DNA from: Asparagopsis taxiformis
Taxonomy: Eukaryota; Rhodophyta; Florideophyceae; Bonnemaisoniales; Bonnemaisoniaceae
Assembly: GCA_030407315.1 (NCBI GenBank)
Contig: JALQPE010000993.1
Span: forward strand, 1 to 64,000
Length of the DNA: 64,000 nt
Reading direction: 5' to 3'
Shown: piece by piece, positions 23,267 to 34,200 of the stretch
Layout: each line of letters opens with the position of its first letter
Numbering within the stretch: position 1 is the first letter of the stretch
Program-made: the position numbers and the translations under genes
Notes under the pieces: generated by a model
Databases searched by the model: none
The model's input: the letters and a program-made list of their open reading frames with translations, nothing else
Told to the model about the DNA's origin: nothing

Positions 23267-25774
23267 ATGGCCGTCGTAGAGAAAACTCTTTTGAAAACCT
23301 ACGAACAAAGTCTTTCCGTCGATCCCAACTCCACAATCCAGCACGCAGACATTGACCCCGACCTGCAGGCAGTAGCCTTCATCTGTGATGAGAAATACCT
23401 TCTCGTGCAATCTATCAATTCCCAACATGCGCATTCCCCCTCCCTCTCCCACCGGTATCCTCCATTCCACGTTTCAATCAAAGCAAACAAAGTGGCGACC
23501 ACCAGTCGTGATTCCACTCACCACCTTGCGATTTCCGCTCCTGTGTCCTCTCCTCTTACACCAGAATGCTTCTACCCAACGTATACCCAATATTGTGCGT
23601 TATCAACCGATGCTGAACTTGCCGCTGTTTTGATATGTAATGAAACTACACGAACAGCGTCAGCTGCAGTATTCTCACCTCGGACCAATATCACCGTCAA
23701 GTCCTGGCAATTTCAACAAGCTCTGGCATCTATCACATTCTCCCCTGACGCTCGATATACTTTCATACTTGCTCTTTCACATGACTCGCACACGCACACA
23801 TTTCTGGCATATGAAACGATGTCAGGTATTCATCGAAATTCTTTGTATACAGATTGCTCTCGTCCTCCATTCATTCCTGCAATCTCTTCCGATTTGACTG
23901 CAGATAACGTCGTCATAGCTGATTGTAATTCCCTTCGCATTTGGAACGTGAACAACATTCATGTACCAGTGAAAACACTCCCCTCGTACATACCCCAGAC
24001 GGTAGCTGCTTTCAAGTATGGCGCATGCGCAATTTCAAACGATGGCTCACGTGTAGTCTCCGCAATTGACGGAAATTGTTTCGCCGTGTGGGATACTCGC
24101 CGTTCGGCACGTATTGCAACATTAACAGGGCATGAAGCATCCCCATTGGCATGTGCAATATCTTCCGATGGCAATTCAATCTTCACAGTGGCCCATGACA
24201 AGAAGATGTGCAGATGGAGGATGCCTCACGACTCGGAAATAGTTTCAGTGCTTGAGCATGCTTATGGAATAGTTCTCAATGACCCACAATTACTTGATGA
24301 GAGATTCATTCTCGACCATTTATCTGCCAACCATGTGACGACAGTGTCTGACTTACTTGCCGGACACAATTTAATTCTCTTAGCAATTCGCACTCAAGTC
24401 ATCACACGTGACAATATATACGCATTTGGAGGGTCTAGTTGGTTCATTCAGGATAACTTGTATCTTCCTGCAAGTAAACTTGTAATGGAAAATGGTGCGA
24501 TTATTGATGCGATCTTCCATCATGCAGAGAGCTTGGGCATTATCAAAGACGGGTACTGTTTTAGAATCGCCCGAGAAATCCGAAGTGATATGGAAAAAAG
24601 GGTTGCTGGCGTCGGACAAGTTGTGTCCCGTCTGGCCAGACGACTGGGCTCACTGGAGGCGCGCATGTCAACAATGGAGAAGAACATTGGAACTGTGCAC
24701 ACAATACTTGGGCATTTAGCGTCGCATCAACAGTCACTGCAAGAGGCCATTATTGGAATGTCTTATTCATTGAAGCATTTGCAAGATTCGATCGCAAAAT
24801 CCAATCGCCGGAACAAGCAAGTTGCTATTGCCAAGTGTTTTCTTAGTTTCGCTTCGCTTGCCGATTTGTCTATATGTGATGCGTCATTCTCTGGGATGGA
24901 GGTATTCTCGAATCTCGACCTAAACGACTTTGTGCCATTCGGTGCTGAAGGAATAGAAGTACTTACATTGGCGCCAGTAGATCTTAGTAACTTGCAATTG
25001 GCGCAATACGCGTTCTCGGAGAAAGGGCTTTCAAATCTACCACCATCAGCGCGGAATGCTGTGTTAAGCAGTATTGAGGAGAGCGGATTTAAGAATGCCA
25101 GTGAATTAGTGATCACACTGCAGAATGAGATCAAGTTTTCTGAGGCGTATGGAAATGTATCGGCGTTGGTGGACATTGGATCCTCATCATGGATGTCTGA
25201 ATTGGAGCCTACCGGAGGCGGGAATTCTTGTGGAATCATATCAAATGTAGTTCACTCATTGGACAAGAGGGCTCAAAAGTGTTTCCAATATTTATCAAAT
25301 AACAATCCAATGAAGAAACTGAGCGTAGCAGAAACAAAGTTGGAGATGAACGAGCTTCTGAGAAGCTGCGATGGCCTGAGTGAAATTGATTGCGAGGAAA
25401 TCGAGGATATATTCTTTGAAACTGCTGAGGAGGATGCTGCAGATGTAAGCGGGGATGTGTTTGTGAAGATGTTTCGGCGCATACGCATTGGACAGCAGGG
25501 GTCGATGATGGAGGAGGTGTTAGAGGAGTGTGGTGAGAAATTTAGGGAGGCAGCAAAACCCGGGCGGGAAGTGAGTTTGCGGATTGCCGTACGCCTCGTT
25601 TGCAATCTGCAGAGGGATTTGGTGAAACGAGGCGTTATTAGAGAGGGACCAAATTTGGAGTTTGAAGAGGTGAGAGATGAGCTGAAGAAATTCAGCATTG
25701 GTGCTAATGATAGGATTGGAGAACGTGAGCTCCAGTCGGCTACCGAATCATTATTCAGGACTTCAGTTGCATGA
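23267..25774 (+). CDS. WD40-repeat protein with coiled coil, function unknown
   Basis: An 835-residue protein from an intronless frame. Residues about 20-330 read as degenerate WD40/beta-propeller blades. The clearest pair is near 245-325, where CAISNDGSRVVSAIDGNCF, AVWDTRR, LTGHEA and CAISSDGNSIFTVAHDKK follow each other. Residues about 440-520 are a heptad-rich coiled coil (RLARRLGSLEARMSTMEKN). The C-terminal 150 residues are acidic and helical, rich in glutamate and without a domain I recognise. No signal peptide or membrane segment is seen, so it is probably cytosolic or nuclear. It precedes two Sel1-repeat genes on the same strand, which suggests but does not prove a linked role. Propeller plus helical scaffold usually means protein-protein interaction. 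I do not recognise an orthologue. Confidence 0.85.
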   Translation: MAVVEKTLLKTYEQSLSVDPNSTIQHADIDPDLQAVAFICDEKYLLVQSINSQHAHSPSLSHRYPPFHVSIKANKVATTSRDSTHHLAISAPVSSPLTPECFYPTYTQYCALSTDAELAAVLICNETTRTASAAVFSPRTNITVKSWQFQQALASITFSPDARYTFILALSHDSHTHTFLAYETMSGIHRNSLYTDCSRPPFIPAISSDLTADNVVIADCNSLRIWNVNNIHVPVKTLPSYIPQTVAAFKYGACAISNDGSRVVSAIDGNCFAVWDTRRSARIATLTGHEASPLACAISSDGNSIFTVAHDKKMCRWRMPHDSEIVSVLEHAYGIVLNDPQLLDERFILDHLSANHVTTVSDLLAGHNLILLAIRTQVITRDNIYAFGGSSWFIQDNLYLPASKLVMENGAIIDAIFHHAESLGIIKDGYCFRIAREIRSDMEKRVAGVGQVVSRLARRLGSLEARMSTMEKNIGTVHTILGHLASHQQSLQEAIIGMSYSLKHLQDSIAKSNRRNKQVAIAKCFLSFASLADLSICDASFSGMEVFSNLDLNDFVPFGAEGIEVLTLAPVDLSNLQLAQYAFSEKGLSNLPPSARNAVLSSIEESGFKNASELVITLQNEIKFSEAYGNVSALVDIGSSSWMSELEPTGGGNSCGIISNVVHSLDKRAQKCFQYLSNNNPMKKLSVAETKLEMNELLRSCDGLSEIDCEEIEDIFFETAEEDAADVSGDVFVKMFRRIRIGQQGSMMEEVLEECGEKFREAAKPGREVSLRIAVRLVCNLQRDLVKRGVIREGPNLEFEEVRDELKKFSIGANDRIGERELQSATESLFRTSVA

Positions 25775-26036
25775 TACGACAATCTCGTTAAGATGATATG
25801 TTGTACTTTCCGGACGGAGGTGGTGCTGGCCATTTTTAGAAATGCGCTATTGCAGCCGGTATATGAAGTATTTGCATAATGCACGTGTGTTCACCAAAGC
25901 GCCTCATCACGAATTATAGAAAAGCACTGCTGCCTAAAACAATACTTTGCTCCACTTTATGAACAGACTTAAAAGCTGAGCACCACTAAACTATTGCAAA
26001 CATCTGATATCCACCTCAACTGCGACCAACCTGAAA

Positions 26037-28226
26037 ATGTACTCCACCGCCAGACAACTCGCAGGAATGGAACAAACCACGAACAGTGCTGCTGAAATCA
26101 ATATTCCAGCCGCAATCCAAATGTTTCAGCGCTGCATTGATGAACAAACTCATGTTGACGCAATGTATGACCTTGCACGAATTCTCATGCACAAACGGCC
26201 CGGGGTTGAAGCTGATGTACCTCGCGCTGTTGCTCTCCTTCAACGCTGTGTTGCCGAGGCCCACCACACTGATGCGATGTTTCGACTCGCCCAAATACTT
26301 GCAACCGGCCAAAAGGGGGTGAAAAAAGACATTGTGCGCTCCGTTGACTTGTATCAAAAGTGTATTCATGCGAACAGTCACAGTGGTGCCATGTATGAGC
26401 TAGCAGGATTACTCGCAGTTGGAGCACCTGGAGTCCAGAAAGATGTCCTCCGCGCTCTCCATTTATATCAAAGGTGTATTCATGAAGATGCCAGCACCGC
26501 CGCCATGCCCCCACTTGCCAGAATCCTCGTAGCCGGAACACATGGTATAGAGAGGGATGGGCCTCGTGCGTTGCAGTTGTGTGAGGACTACGTCAATCGG
26601 GGTAGAAGTTGCTACAAGTTTGTAGATCTTGCAAAGGATATTGCATCCGGCACATCAGATATCGTTAAAGACGTGCCATTGGCGATAAAAATATGTCGAA
26701 TATGTGTCGATGGCAGAAGTAACGCACACGCTATCCTCGCCCTCATAAGAATACTGTTATCTGGAAAACCAGATGACCAATGCACAACTGCTTGTGTCCT
26801 GCAACTATGCGAAGAATATCTCGATCAGAACAATCCCTGCCGGCTTTTGCTTGATATCGCAAGAGATACAACTAACGGTACATCATCAATTCCAAGCAAT
26901 CCTAAGCTTGCGACAAGATTGTACGAGACGTGCATCGACAAAAGCAACAACACAGAGGCGATGCTTGCCCTTGCGGCACTGTTACTGCGTGGAGCACCAG
27001 ATGTCAAATGCGACACTTCGCGTGGTCTCATACTCTGCGAGAGATATCTCACCACAAGCTCGAATTGTGACAGTATGGTGCAGCTAGCATTGCAACTGAA
27101 AGACGTACATATTGCCGAAACATTGTGTGAAATGTGCGTCAAAATCCAGAATGACGTAGGCGCATTGTTCGCTCTTGCTCAAATTCTGGTGTCTAGAGAT
27201 GCAGACGTTGACACGAACAGCATTCGTGTGGTTAAGTTATGCGAGAGATACCTTGATATGAACATATACAGTGAAAAGATGCTTGGACCTGCAGGGAGAA
27301 ATGTTTGTGACCTTGCGACGAGCCTAGCAAATGGAACAAGTGGTATCATGAAGAACATGGCACTTGCCTCAAAGCTGTGTGAAATATGTATCTACAGAAG
27401 GAATGATACGAAAGCTATGGTGGCTCTGGCGAGAATACTGGTATCTGAAACGGCGGGTGTCGAACGGGACCCTGTTCGAGCAGTACAGTTGTGCAGAAGA
27501 TATCTCGACATGTCTGCTCCTTGCAGAAAAGTGGTCGACATTGCCCGAGCGGTAGCGATTGGTACCGGAGAAGTACCAAGGGATGGCGAGCTTGCAATTG
27601 AGTTATTTGATTTGTGCGTGAACGGAAGAAGCGATGCTGGCGCAATGTTTGCTCTCGCGGAAATATTGCTAGCTGAAGTTGCAGATTTCGAGAGAGATGT
27701 TAATTGTGCGGTGAGACTGCTGGAAAGGTGCCTGGAAAGTATGTTTCCATGCAGCAAGGTAGTAAATCTTGCGAGAAGAATTATGCGTGTTGGAGACTCT
27801 GCAGTTGCAGCGCAATTGTGCGAAATTTGCATCAGTAGCCGCAACGATACCGACGCAATGCTTGTTCTCGCAGAAATACTTGTATCTGGGGCACCAGACA
27901 TCAATAGAGACGTTAGTCGTGCTCTGAAATTATGCGAGAAGTACTTGGATGAGAGCTTCTATTGCGACAATGTGTTGAAACTTGCCACCGAGATTGCGAA
28001 CGGTACGTCAGGACTGCAATTGGATGTACCACTTGCGATACGGATGTACGAGATGTGTGTGAAATTAGAGAATGATTGCCGAGCTATGAACTGTCTGGCA
28101 CAAATATTTTCCAAGGGGGCGCCCGGAGTGGAAGTGGACAAGTTTCGGGCGAAGGAACTTTCACAGCTGGCAGCGGAACGAGGGTTTGAAGTTGAGAATG
28201 TGGATGATGACAGGATTAGTGCCTAG
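26037..28226 (+). CDS. Sel1-like repeat protein, 19 repeats
   Basis: A 729-residue protein made almost wholly of Sel1-like (SLR/TPR-related) repeats of 38 residues, slightly longer than the usual 36. I count 19. The pattern is H-x-D-A-M, LA-x-ILA-x-G, GV-x-DV, RA-x-LYQRCI. From about repeat 5 two types alternate: one with NDxxAM and LAEILVSGAPD, and one with CxxVxxLA, GTSxI, DVPLA and LCEMC. SLR proteins act as adaptor scaffolds, for example in ER-associated degradation or signalling. No signal peptide or membrane anchor is visible, unlike SEL1L. A paralogue follows 420 bp downstream on the same strand, so the pair arose by tandem duplication. One repeat near residues 342-370 is about nine residues short. 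Biological role unknown. Confidence 0.9.
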   Translation: MYSTARQLAGMEQTTNSAAEINIPAAIQMFQRCIDEQTHVDAMYDLARILMHKRPGVEADVPRAVALLQRCVAEAHHTDAMFRLAQILATGQKGVKKDIVRSVDLYQKCIHANSHSGAMYELAGLLAVGAPGVQKDVLRALHLYQRCIHEDASTAAMPPLARILVAGTHGIERDGPRALQLCEDYVNRGRSCYKFVDLAKDIASGTSDIVKDVPLAIKICRICVDGRSNAHAILALIRILLSGKPDDQCTTACVLQLCEEYLDQNNPCRLLLDIARDTTNGTSSIPSNPKLATRLYETCIDKSNNTEAMLALAALLLRGAPDVKCDTSRGLILCERYLTTSSNCDSMVQLALQLKDVHIAETLCEMCVKIQNDVGALFALAQILVSRDADVDTNSIRVVKLCERYLDMNIYSEKMLGPAGRNVCDLATSLANGTSGIMKNMALASKLCEICIYRRNDTKAMVALARILVSETAGVERDPVRAVQLCRRYLDMSAPCRKVVDIARAVAIGTGEVPRDGELAIELFDLCVNGRSDAGAMFALAEILLAEVADFERDVNCAVRLLERCLESMFPCSKVVNLARRIMRVGDSAVAAQLCEICISSRNDTDAMLVLAEILVSGAPDINRDVSRALKLCEKYLDESFYCDNVLKLATEIANGTSGLQLDVPLAIRMYEMCVKLENDCRAMNCLAQIFSKGAPGVEVDKFRAKELSQLAAERGFEVENVDDDRISA

Positions 28227-28646
28227 TGCAACGCTCGCATTATTTATGCTGCACGAAGTGGAAGTGGATCGCAATTCATATTGTGCACAGCGTGGGGCTG
28301 AATTGTTGTGGAATGCTTCTAGCGATGAGGAGGCTCACCAAGTTGAGTGTGTGAGCTGCTGCATGCGACATGATGTTTTTCTAGAGACGATAGAATAGAA
28401 AGACCCGCTCGCTGTCCCAGTGCGCTTCCAACGACGGCCTCATCAAAATTATGGGCAGCGCGGGAATAAAAAAATTACCAACGCACTTTCCATCCGAAGC
28501 ATCACTTGCCTTCGTGAGTGTTCCATCAGCCAACATGTTTGCTCTCATATGATTTAAGTCATGGCCTGCGCTCCGCTCGAGGCACACCGGCTGCGACATC
28601 GGTCAAACGTTGAGCAAAACTTTGCTACCGCCCTCCCATTGTTACT
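28227..28646. other. Spacer between the Sel1 paralogues
   Basis: About 420 bp with no supported gene. It must contain the end of the first transcript and the promoter of the second. No TATA-like element stands out. Confidence 0.5.
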
Positions 28647-30188
28647 ATGTACACCATTGCTAGAAGGCTAGCAGGTTTTGAACGCGATGTTGAACTACCC
28701 GTTCAAACAGATGTTCCCGCCGCTGTAGAGCTATACCAGCGTTGTATCGATGAAGACAATCACGTTGGAGCGATGTTTGATCTCGCCCAAATTCTGGAAT
28801 ATGGCGAACCAGATGTCGAGGAAGATGTGCCCCGTGCTATTGATTTGTATCAGAGGTGTATTGTCGAAGGAAATCACAGTGATGCCATGTATAAACTCGC
28901 AGTACTTCTTTCGGAAGGAGATGTTACTGAGAGCGATTTTCCCCGTGCTGTAGACCTATTTCAGAGAAGCATCGATACAAGTAATCACAGCGGTGCGATT
29001 TATATGCTCCCCTTTATCCTTGCATCTGGACGCCCAGGTGTCCAGCAAGATGTACCTCGAGCCGTGCAGTTGTATCAAAACTGTCTTGAAGACAGCGACA
29101 ATGTCCATGTCATGGTCGAGCTTGCGAGGATATTTGCAACTGGGAGACACGGTATCGAGAGAGATATACCTCGGGCTATGCAATTGTGTGAGAACTATAT
29201 GGATGCGGCAGACAACGCTGCGTTAGTAGTTTCGCTTGCAGGAGATATAACTTATGGCGATTCGGGCATGATACGTGATGTACCACTTGCTGCACGAATG
29301 TTGGAGCTTTGTATTGACAAGCAGAATGATCCGAGCGCAATGGTTCTGCTTGCCGAGATATTGCTCGCTGGAGCGCCCAATATTGCTCGTGACGTCGATC
29401 GAGCAGTACAGTTCTGCGAGAGGTCTACAGTGGGCAACAGCAACTGTTGCGAAGTAGCAAACCTTGCAAGAAAGATTGCTAAAGGGACATCAGACATACC
29501 AAGAGATGTGCCATTGGCAATTCACATATGCGAGATGTGTATTGACAAAATGAATGATGCAGACACCATGCTGGCGCTGGCAGAAATATTAATCGCTGAA
29601 GCACCGGATGATGAAAAAGAGATTGCACGTGCTATGAAACTGTGTGAAATGTCTGTCACTGTTAAGAAGAGTTGCTGCATGTATGTTCTGCGGCTTGCGA
29701 GGGAGCTGGCTCGAGGAACAAACGAGATCGAAGAAAACGTGCAAATTGCGATGCGACTTTGTGAAATGTGCATTGAGAAAAGGAACGATGCGGAGGCTAT
29801 GGTGTTCCTTGCGGAAATACTGGTAGCTGGAGCGCCGGACGTAGATAGGGACATTAATCGTGCCATACAATTGTGCGAGAGATACATTGATGAGAGCGAG
29901 TATGTGTTCCCGGTGTTCAGTCTTGCGAGACGGATTGCTAGCGGCACATCTGAGATAGTAAGAGACGCACGTTTAGCGGTTCAGCTATACGAAATATGCG
30001 TTGAAAGAGGGAGTGATTGTAGAGCGATGTACAATCTAGCGGAGATGTTGTCTGAAGGGGCTCCAGGTGTTGCGATTGATTTATGTCGTGCGGCAGAATT
30101 GTACCAACGAGCAGAGGCGGAGAGATTGGAAGAGCTGGATAACAATTCGTTATCGATTCAATACTCGACGTCTGATGATGAACTTTGA
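28647..30188 (+). CDS. Sel1-like repeat protein, 13 repeats (paralogue)
   Basis: A 513-residue intronless protein with 13 Sel1-like repeats of 38 residues, starting MYTIARRLAG, closely like the MYSTARQLAG of its upstream neighbour. The first five repeats have the LYQRCI signature. Later ones alternate the NDAEAM/LAEILVAGAPD type with the GTSxIxRDVPLA/LCEMCI type, as in the paralogue. The C-terminus is short, acidic and serine-rich (YSTSDDEL). It converges on the cysteine-rich secreted-protein gene, with only 79 bp between the two stops. Expected to be a soluble scaffold. The difference of six repeats from its neighbour equals three two-repeat modules. Specific function unknown. Confidence 0.9.
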   Translation: MYTIARRLAGFERDVELPVQTDVPAAVELYQRCIDEDNHVGAMFDLAQILEYGEPDVEEDVPRAIDLYQRCIVEGNHSDAMYKLAVLLSEGDVTESDFPRAVDLFQRSIDTSNHSGAIYMLPFILASGRPGVQQDVPRAVQLYQNCLEDSDNVHVMVELARIFATGRHGIERDIPRAMQLCENYMDAADNAALVVSLAGDITYGDSGMIRDVPLAARMLELCIDKQNDPSAMVLLAEILLAGAPNIARDVDRAVQFCERSTVGNSNCCEVANLARKIAKGTSDIPRDVPLAIHICEMCIDKMNDADTMLALAEILIAEAPDDEKEIARAMKLCEMSVTVKKSCCMYVLRLARELARGTNEIEENVQIAMRLCEMCIEKRNDAEAMVFLAEILVAGAPDVDRDINRAIQLCERYIDESEYVFPVFSLARRIASGTSEIVRDARLAVQLYEICVERGSDCRAMYNLAEMLSEGAPGVAIDLCRAAELYQRAEAERLEELDNNSLSIQYSTSDDEL

Positions 30189-30267
30189 GCAGTAGATCGA
30201 TCCAGTGATCATAGAACCATAGTACTTCCATCAAAGAATGAGTGAAGCCTAAATTGGCTCGTATCGT

Positions 30268-31011
30268 TTATTTCGAGCACTCGAGCGCTGGCAGGCCCTG
30301 CGCAATAGAAACGCAGGCCGAGTTACCCACAACTCCAGAGCACATGTCCCCCTCCAAACAGCCCAAATCATCGCATCCGCAAAGCAGGTCGGATAGAAAT
30401 TCCGGGAAGCATTGGCAATCCGTTGAACGCTCCAAACAAGGACTGACATAAGTGTTTATGCTCTCAAAGCACGCACGCGCACCGACGCAATCCGAATTTC
30501 GTCGACACGCATCTCCAGTAAATCCTCCCGTTTCGGTAGGCGGTACGGATGGCTCTACAGTTTCGCACACAATTCTAGGAAGCGCTAAACCTTCAGAAAC
30601 ACAAGCAGTACCACTTGCAGTATTCGAACACACATCGCCTCTGAGACACCTTTCATTCTCGCATGAGCATGGTATTCTTCTCCGATTCCTTGGCAAGCAC
30701 AGACAAATCGACATCTCTGGGTCGCAAGCGTCTTCTCCGGTATCGGAAACACAGTTGCGTCGTCCGGTGCAATCGGCATCGCTTGTACAAAACTCGCCGG
30801 AAGCGCCAGTAGATTGATGTGTGCTCAACTCGAGAGCAACTGGTTTGAATTTTTCATCCACGACATTGAACACAGTTGGGTGAATGCGCTTAGAATGCAA
30901 CTGCTTCACGATGTCAGGGATGAGCTTGATGTACAAAGGTCCAGCACTTGCAGCTACATGGATGAGGGAGATGAATGTGATCAGGGCGAACAAGCAATGT
31001 GCGAAGGCCAT
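30268..31011 (-). CDS. Secreted protein with duplicated 12-cysteine domain
   Basis: A 247-residue protein with a clear signal peptide (MAFAHCLFALITFISLIHVA, probable cleavage near ASA-G), so it should enter the secretory pathway. After a linker rich in basic and hydrophobic residues come two homologous modules, about residues 73-153 and 167-246. Each has exactly twelve cysteines. The spacing C-x5-C-x5-C-x8/10-C-x6-C-x1-C-x9-C-x1-C-x4-C-x5-C-x8-C-x11-C is shared except for one loop. This implies six disulfides per module. Modules of this general type occur in extracellular inhibitors and wall or matrix proteins, but I do not recognise the family. No membrane anchor is seen. The start is the only methionine in front of the signal peptide. 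Confidence 0.85.
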   Translation of the reverse strand: MAFAHCLFALITFISLIHVAASAGPLYIKLIPDIVKQLHSKRIHPTVFNVVDEKFKPVALELSTHQSTGASGEFCTSDADCTGRRNCVSDTGEDACDPEMSICLCLPRNRRRIPCSCENERCLRGDVCSNTASGTACVSEGLALPRIVCETVEPSVPPTETGGFTGDACRRNSDCVGARACFESINTYVSPCLERSTDCQCFPEFLSDLLCGCDDLGCLEGDMCSGVVGNSACVSIAQGLPALECSK

Positions 31012-31230
31012 GGCGAAAGTTGAAGCGATTTGTCAGGAGCAAGGATGAAAGGCGGCGCAAACGACACATTGCGGCATGATGCGGTGTATTCGCGGCGATC
31101 GGCGTTGAAGAGCACGTGCGAGATTGTACCAAGTTCTAAATGTGTCTCTCGGCGAAGCTATATTGTTGCACCACCGCTGCGCAGTATCCGAATCTTGTTA
31201 TAAATCAATGTCAACTTGTTTATTCTACTT

Positions 31231-34200
31231 TCATTTCGGCGCTACTTCAAAATCTCCCCAACTATCATCGTCGCCATGTGCACCGGAAGCAACCGGCTGT
31301 CTGTGGGATCTCTTTTCCCCCTGCAGGCCAACCAACAATAAATCAGTATCAGACTCTTGCGCATACTTTGGTATGGACCTCGAAGGTGCACCACTTGCAG
31401 CACGCTTCTTCTCGAACGACAACCCATTCAATAGCACATCTTGTCCACTCGGTACTTCAGATGCCACTCCTCCTCCACTTTGAAAAGGTCCAACATCAGC
31501 GTCGTCGGAAACTTCTAGAGCAACATGATGAGGACTATTCTGCCGTTCGACCATACCCTCTCCCGATATACTATCCAATCCTGAAGATTCCACGGAACGA
31601 CCATATCCACTGGCACTGTAACCCTCAGCAGTACTGCGATATTGCCTTCCAGTCACGTTTGGCGTCGGAAAGCCAGAAGATGGAGAAGGCTGATTCAGTA
31701 GAGACGAAAGTCTATTCACAACAGATTTGATCTGTTTGGATCCCTTTTTGCGCGCTGCCTCGAGTTTCTCCGCTACTTCATCCCTTGATGGCGTCGGCAA
31801 ATAGGGTGACGCTCCAAATCCGGTTAGGCTCGAAGAGCGCTCCCCAGCACTATTTGATCCCGCAAAACTTGCCTCAATGTGATCTGAGCGCATCTGTCTA
31901 TCACTTCTACTTGCCTGTACATGTCTTGAATAGGACCCACTTGCTACATCACGCGAGCCTCGACTTGATACTGCTTCACTATGTTGCATGGTCCCAGAGT
32001 AATCCACCTCAACTCCAATCTTACCGTATATGCGCCCAGTTGACACTCCACCCATCCGGCAGGGAACGTTGAAAGCCGATGTCTTCTTTTGTCCGAGTGC
32101 AATCGGAATTACAAAATGCCCAGCTGCCACAGCGTCAGCCAGCGCCGTTGGTATTATCACCTGTCCGATTATGTACGATTCAAATATCTCTTTCGGATCA
32201 CTTGGAATCATTACAAGCCTTAGTGGATCCCTCCATTCTACAATCTCCGATGTTCGCGGTACTTGTCGGGATGCAATACCATCTGACGACGAATACTCAG
32301 AGTCTAATACAATCAAGCTGCTCAATTGAGTATTGCGGTCAACATTAGGTGGAGTTCGAATTTCTTCGCCGTGCAGTTCACTGATTGTTACAATACACTG
32401 AGCAAGATTATCGGGTAATCTTGGTGCAAGTCGACCGTCGATGGAACAGTCTGACAATTCTATAAAGACCTTCGATTCCCTTTGTTGAGCAGAAAGTGAA
32501 TCGGACCGCCAAGATTCAGCAGTCAGCTTTTCATCACACCGCCAGTTTGGAAAGGTGGTTTTCATTATCGACAATCCGTTGGCAAGCGAGTAGCAAACAG
32601 AATCATCGGCTAATTGCGCCCATTGCAATAATCTTGGGCTTCTGGGTATGTCACTCCTGATACAAGGCCATGACATGTTACCCATAAGACCTGCAACCGC
32701 TAAATAATGAAATTGGGTAGTGATATCGTACCCTGACCGACCAGGTTTCAATGCAGATAGCGCTCGATACACGTCAACTGCCCCGTCCAACTGGCAACCA
32801 ACGAAACAAAGCGGCGTCCCATACGCTTGTAACGCAACAGCGACCGCGCCACCATACGAGAAAGATGACGAACCTTTGGAAACGGATTCTGACACGTTCA
32901 TAATTTGAGGCGCTAGGTCCTTGGAGGCAAGAATAGCTATTGCCGGTCCCCGATCTGAATACGCACAAGCACTGATGAGTTTGTAATCCGATTCATCTAT
33001 GTCAATAGGAACAGCAGCAAGGCCCCATGACCGAGTTATTGCGTTCCCTTCTGGTACAATTAGCGCCACTAATTCATTTTTAGCCCTGGGACCTAGCTTC
33101 TGCAGCTCCCAATCTGCCATATAATGTTCCCCGACATTCAATGCTGCTAACGTTCGCACGCGTATGTTTTGCTTCGTTAAAACGGAGGTTTCACGTAATT
33201 TTGACCACGATATAAGGGCTCTCAGAAAGTTCTCTCGGGCTGGAGATCCACCTTTGAAAAGAAGATCAAGTGGTGATGTCGTCGCTGGGGCAGATTGTGA
33301 TGGAAAATAAGTTAAACGAAGACGAGCTGGGCTCTTGCGATCTGAAACCTTGCCTTCTTCTATTCTACCCCAACTCGCAAGTAATTCACGAGGATACTCC
33401 AGACGCACACCTTCAGGTGTGGTGACCAACATTGCGTCATCTCGCAGTTCAATACTAACCGCTTGCTTATCTCCACCGGCATTAATTCTAAGCGACTCGA
33501 AAGAATACCATAAGGATGTCTCACCAGAGGCTGCGTTACCATTCCTCCGTCCTTTTCCAGTATCGCCATTAGAAGTGCTCGCAGTAATTCCTGGTTGCTG
33601 TCGTCCAGATGAAAAAGAAAGAGGGGGGCGAATAATTGCATTCCCACAGAGGATGTCAATGACTTCTTGACGGCCTTCATCAATAAAATTCTTGTAGTAC
33701 ATGCGCATGACCGATTTCATTCCATCCCCGATGACACCAGTTGTAGAACGCTTGCCTGTCCGTGTAAAGTCTGTTTTCAAGGCTCCTGTGCCAGAGTATT
33801 GTTTCGAAACAGCATCCGCATTGTCGCCCCAGACATGTTTGAAACGATCTTCCGACTCACCGTACAGTCGCAGCAGGGCCGAGTTTGGATTCTTCAGCTC
33901 TTCGAAGAAAACTGCCTTCAACTGCATGTTCAACACTACACGTGCGATCATAGATTGTACAACGTTGGTGCGATCTAAACAATCCACACAGTTCACCCGA
34001 AACACTCCCTTCTGCTGTATGTCCGTTGAATGTCTATCACCAGAGGCCGCAAAAATGCCATAATGATCTATATCTTCTTGAAGTCTTGAGAGAAGAAGTG
34101 TGAGCCCTCTCTCGTATTCTTTCCCAGCGCAATGCTTATGAAAATCAAAGGCCACCAACTTGGTTGAATATTTGCTTTCACTTTGTCGTAAATCGAGGTC

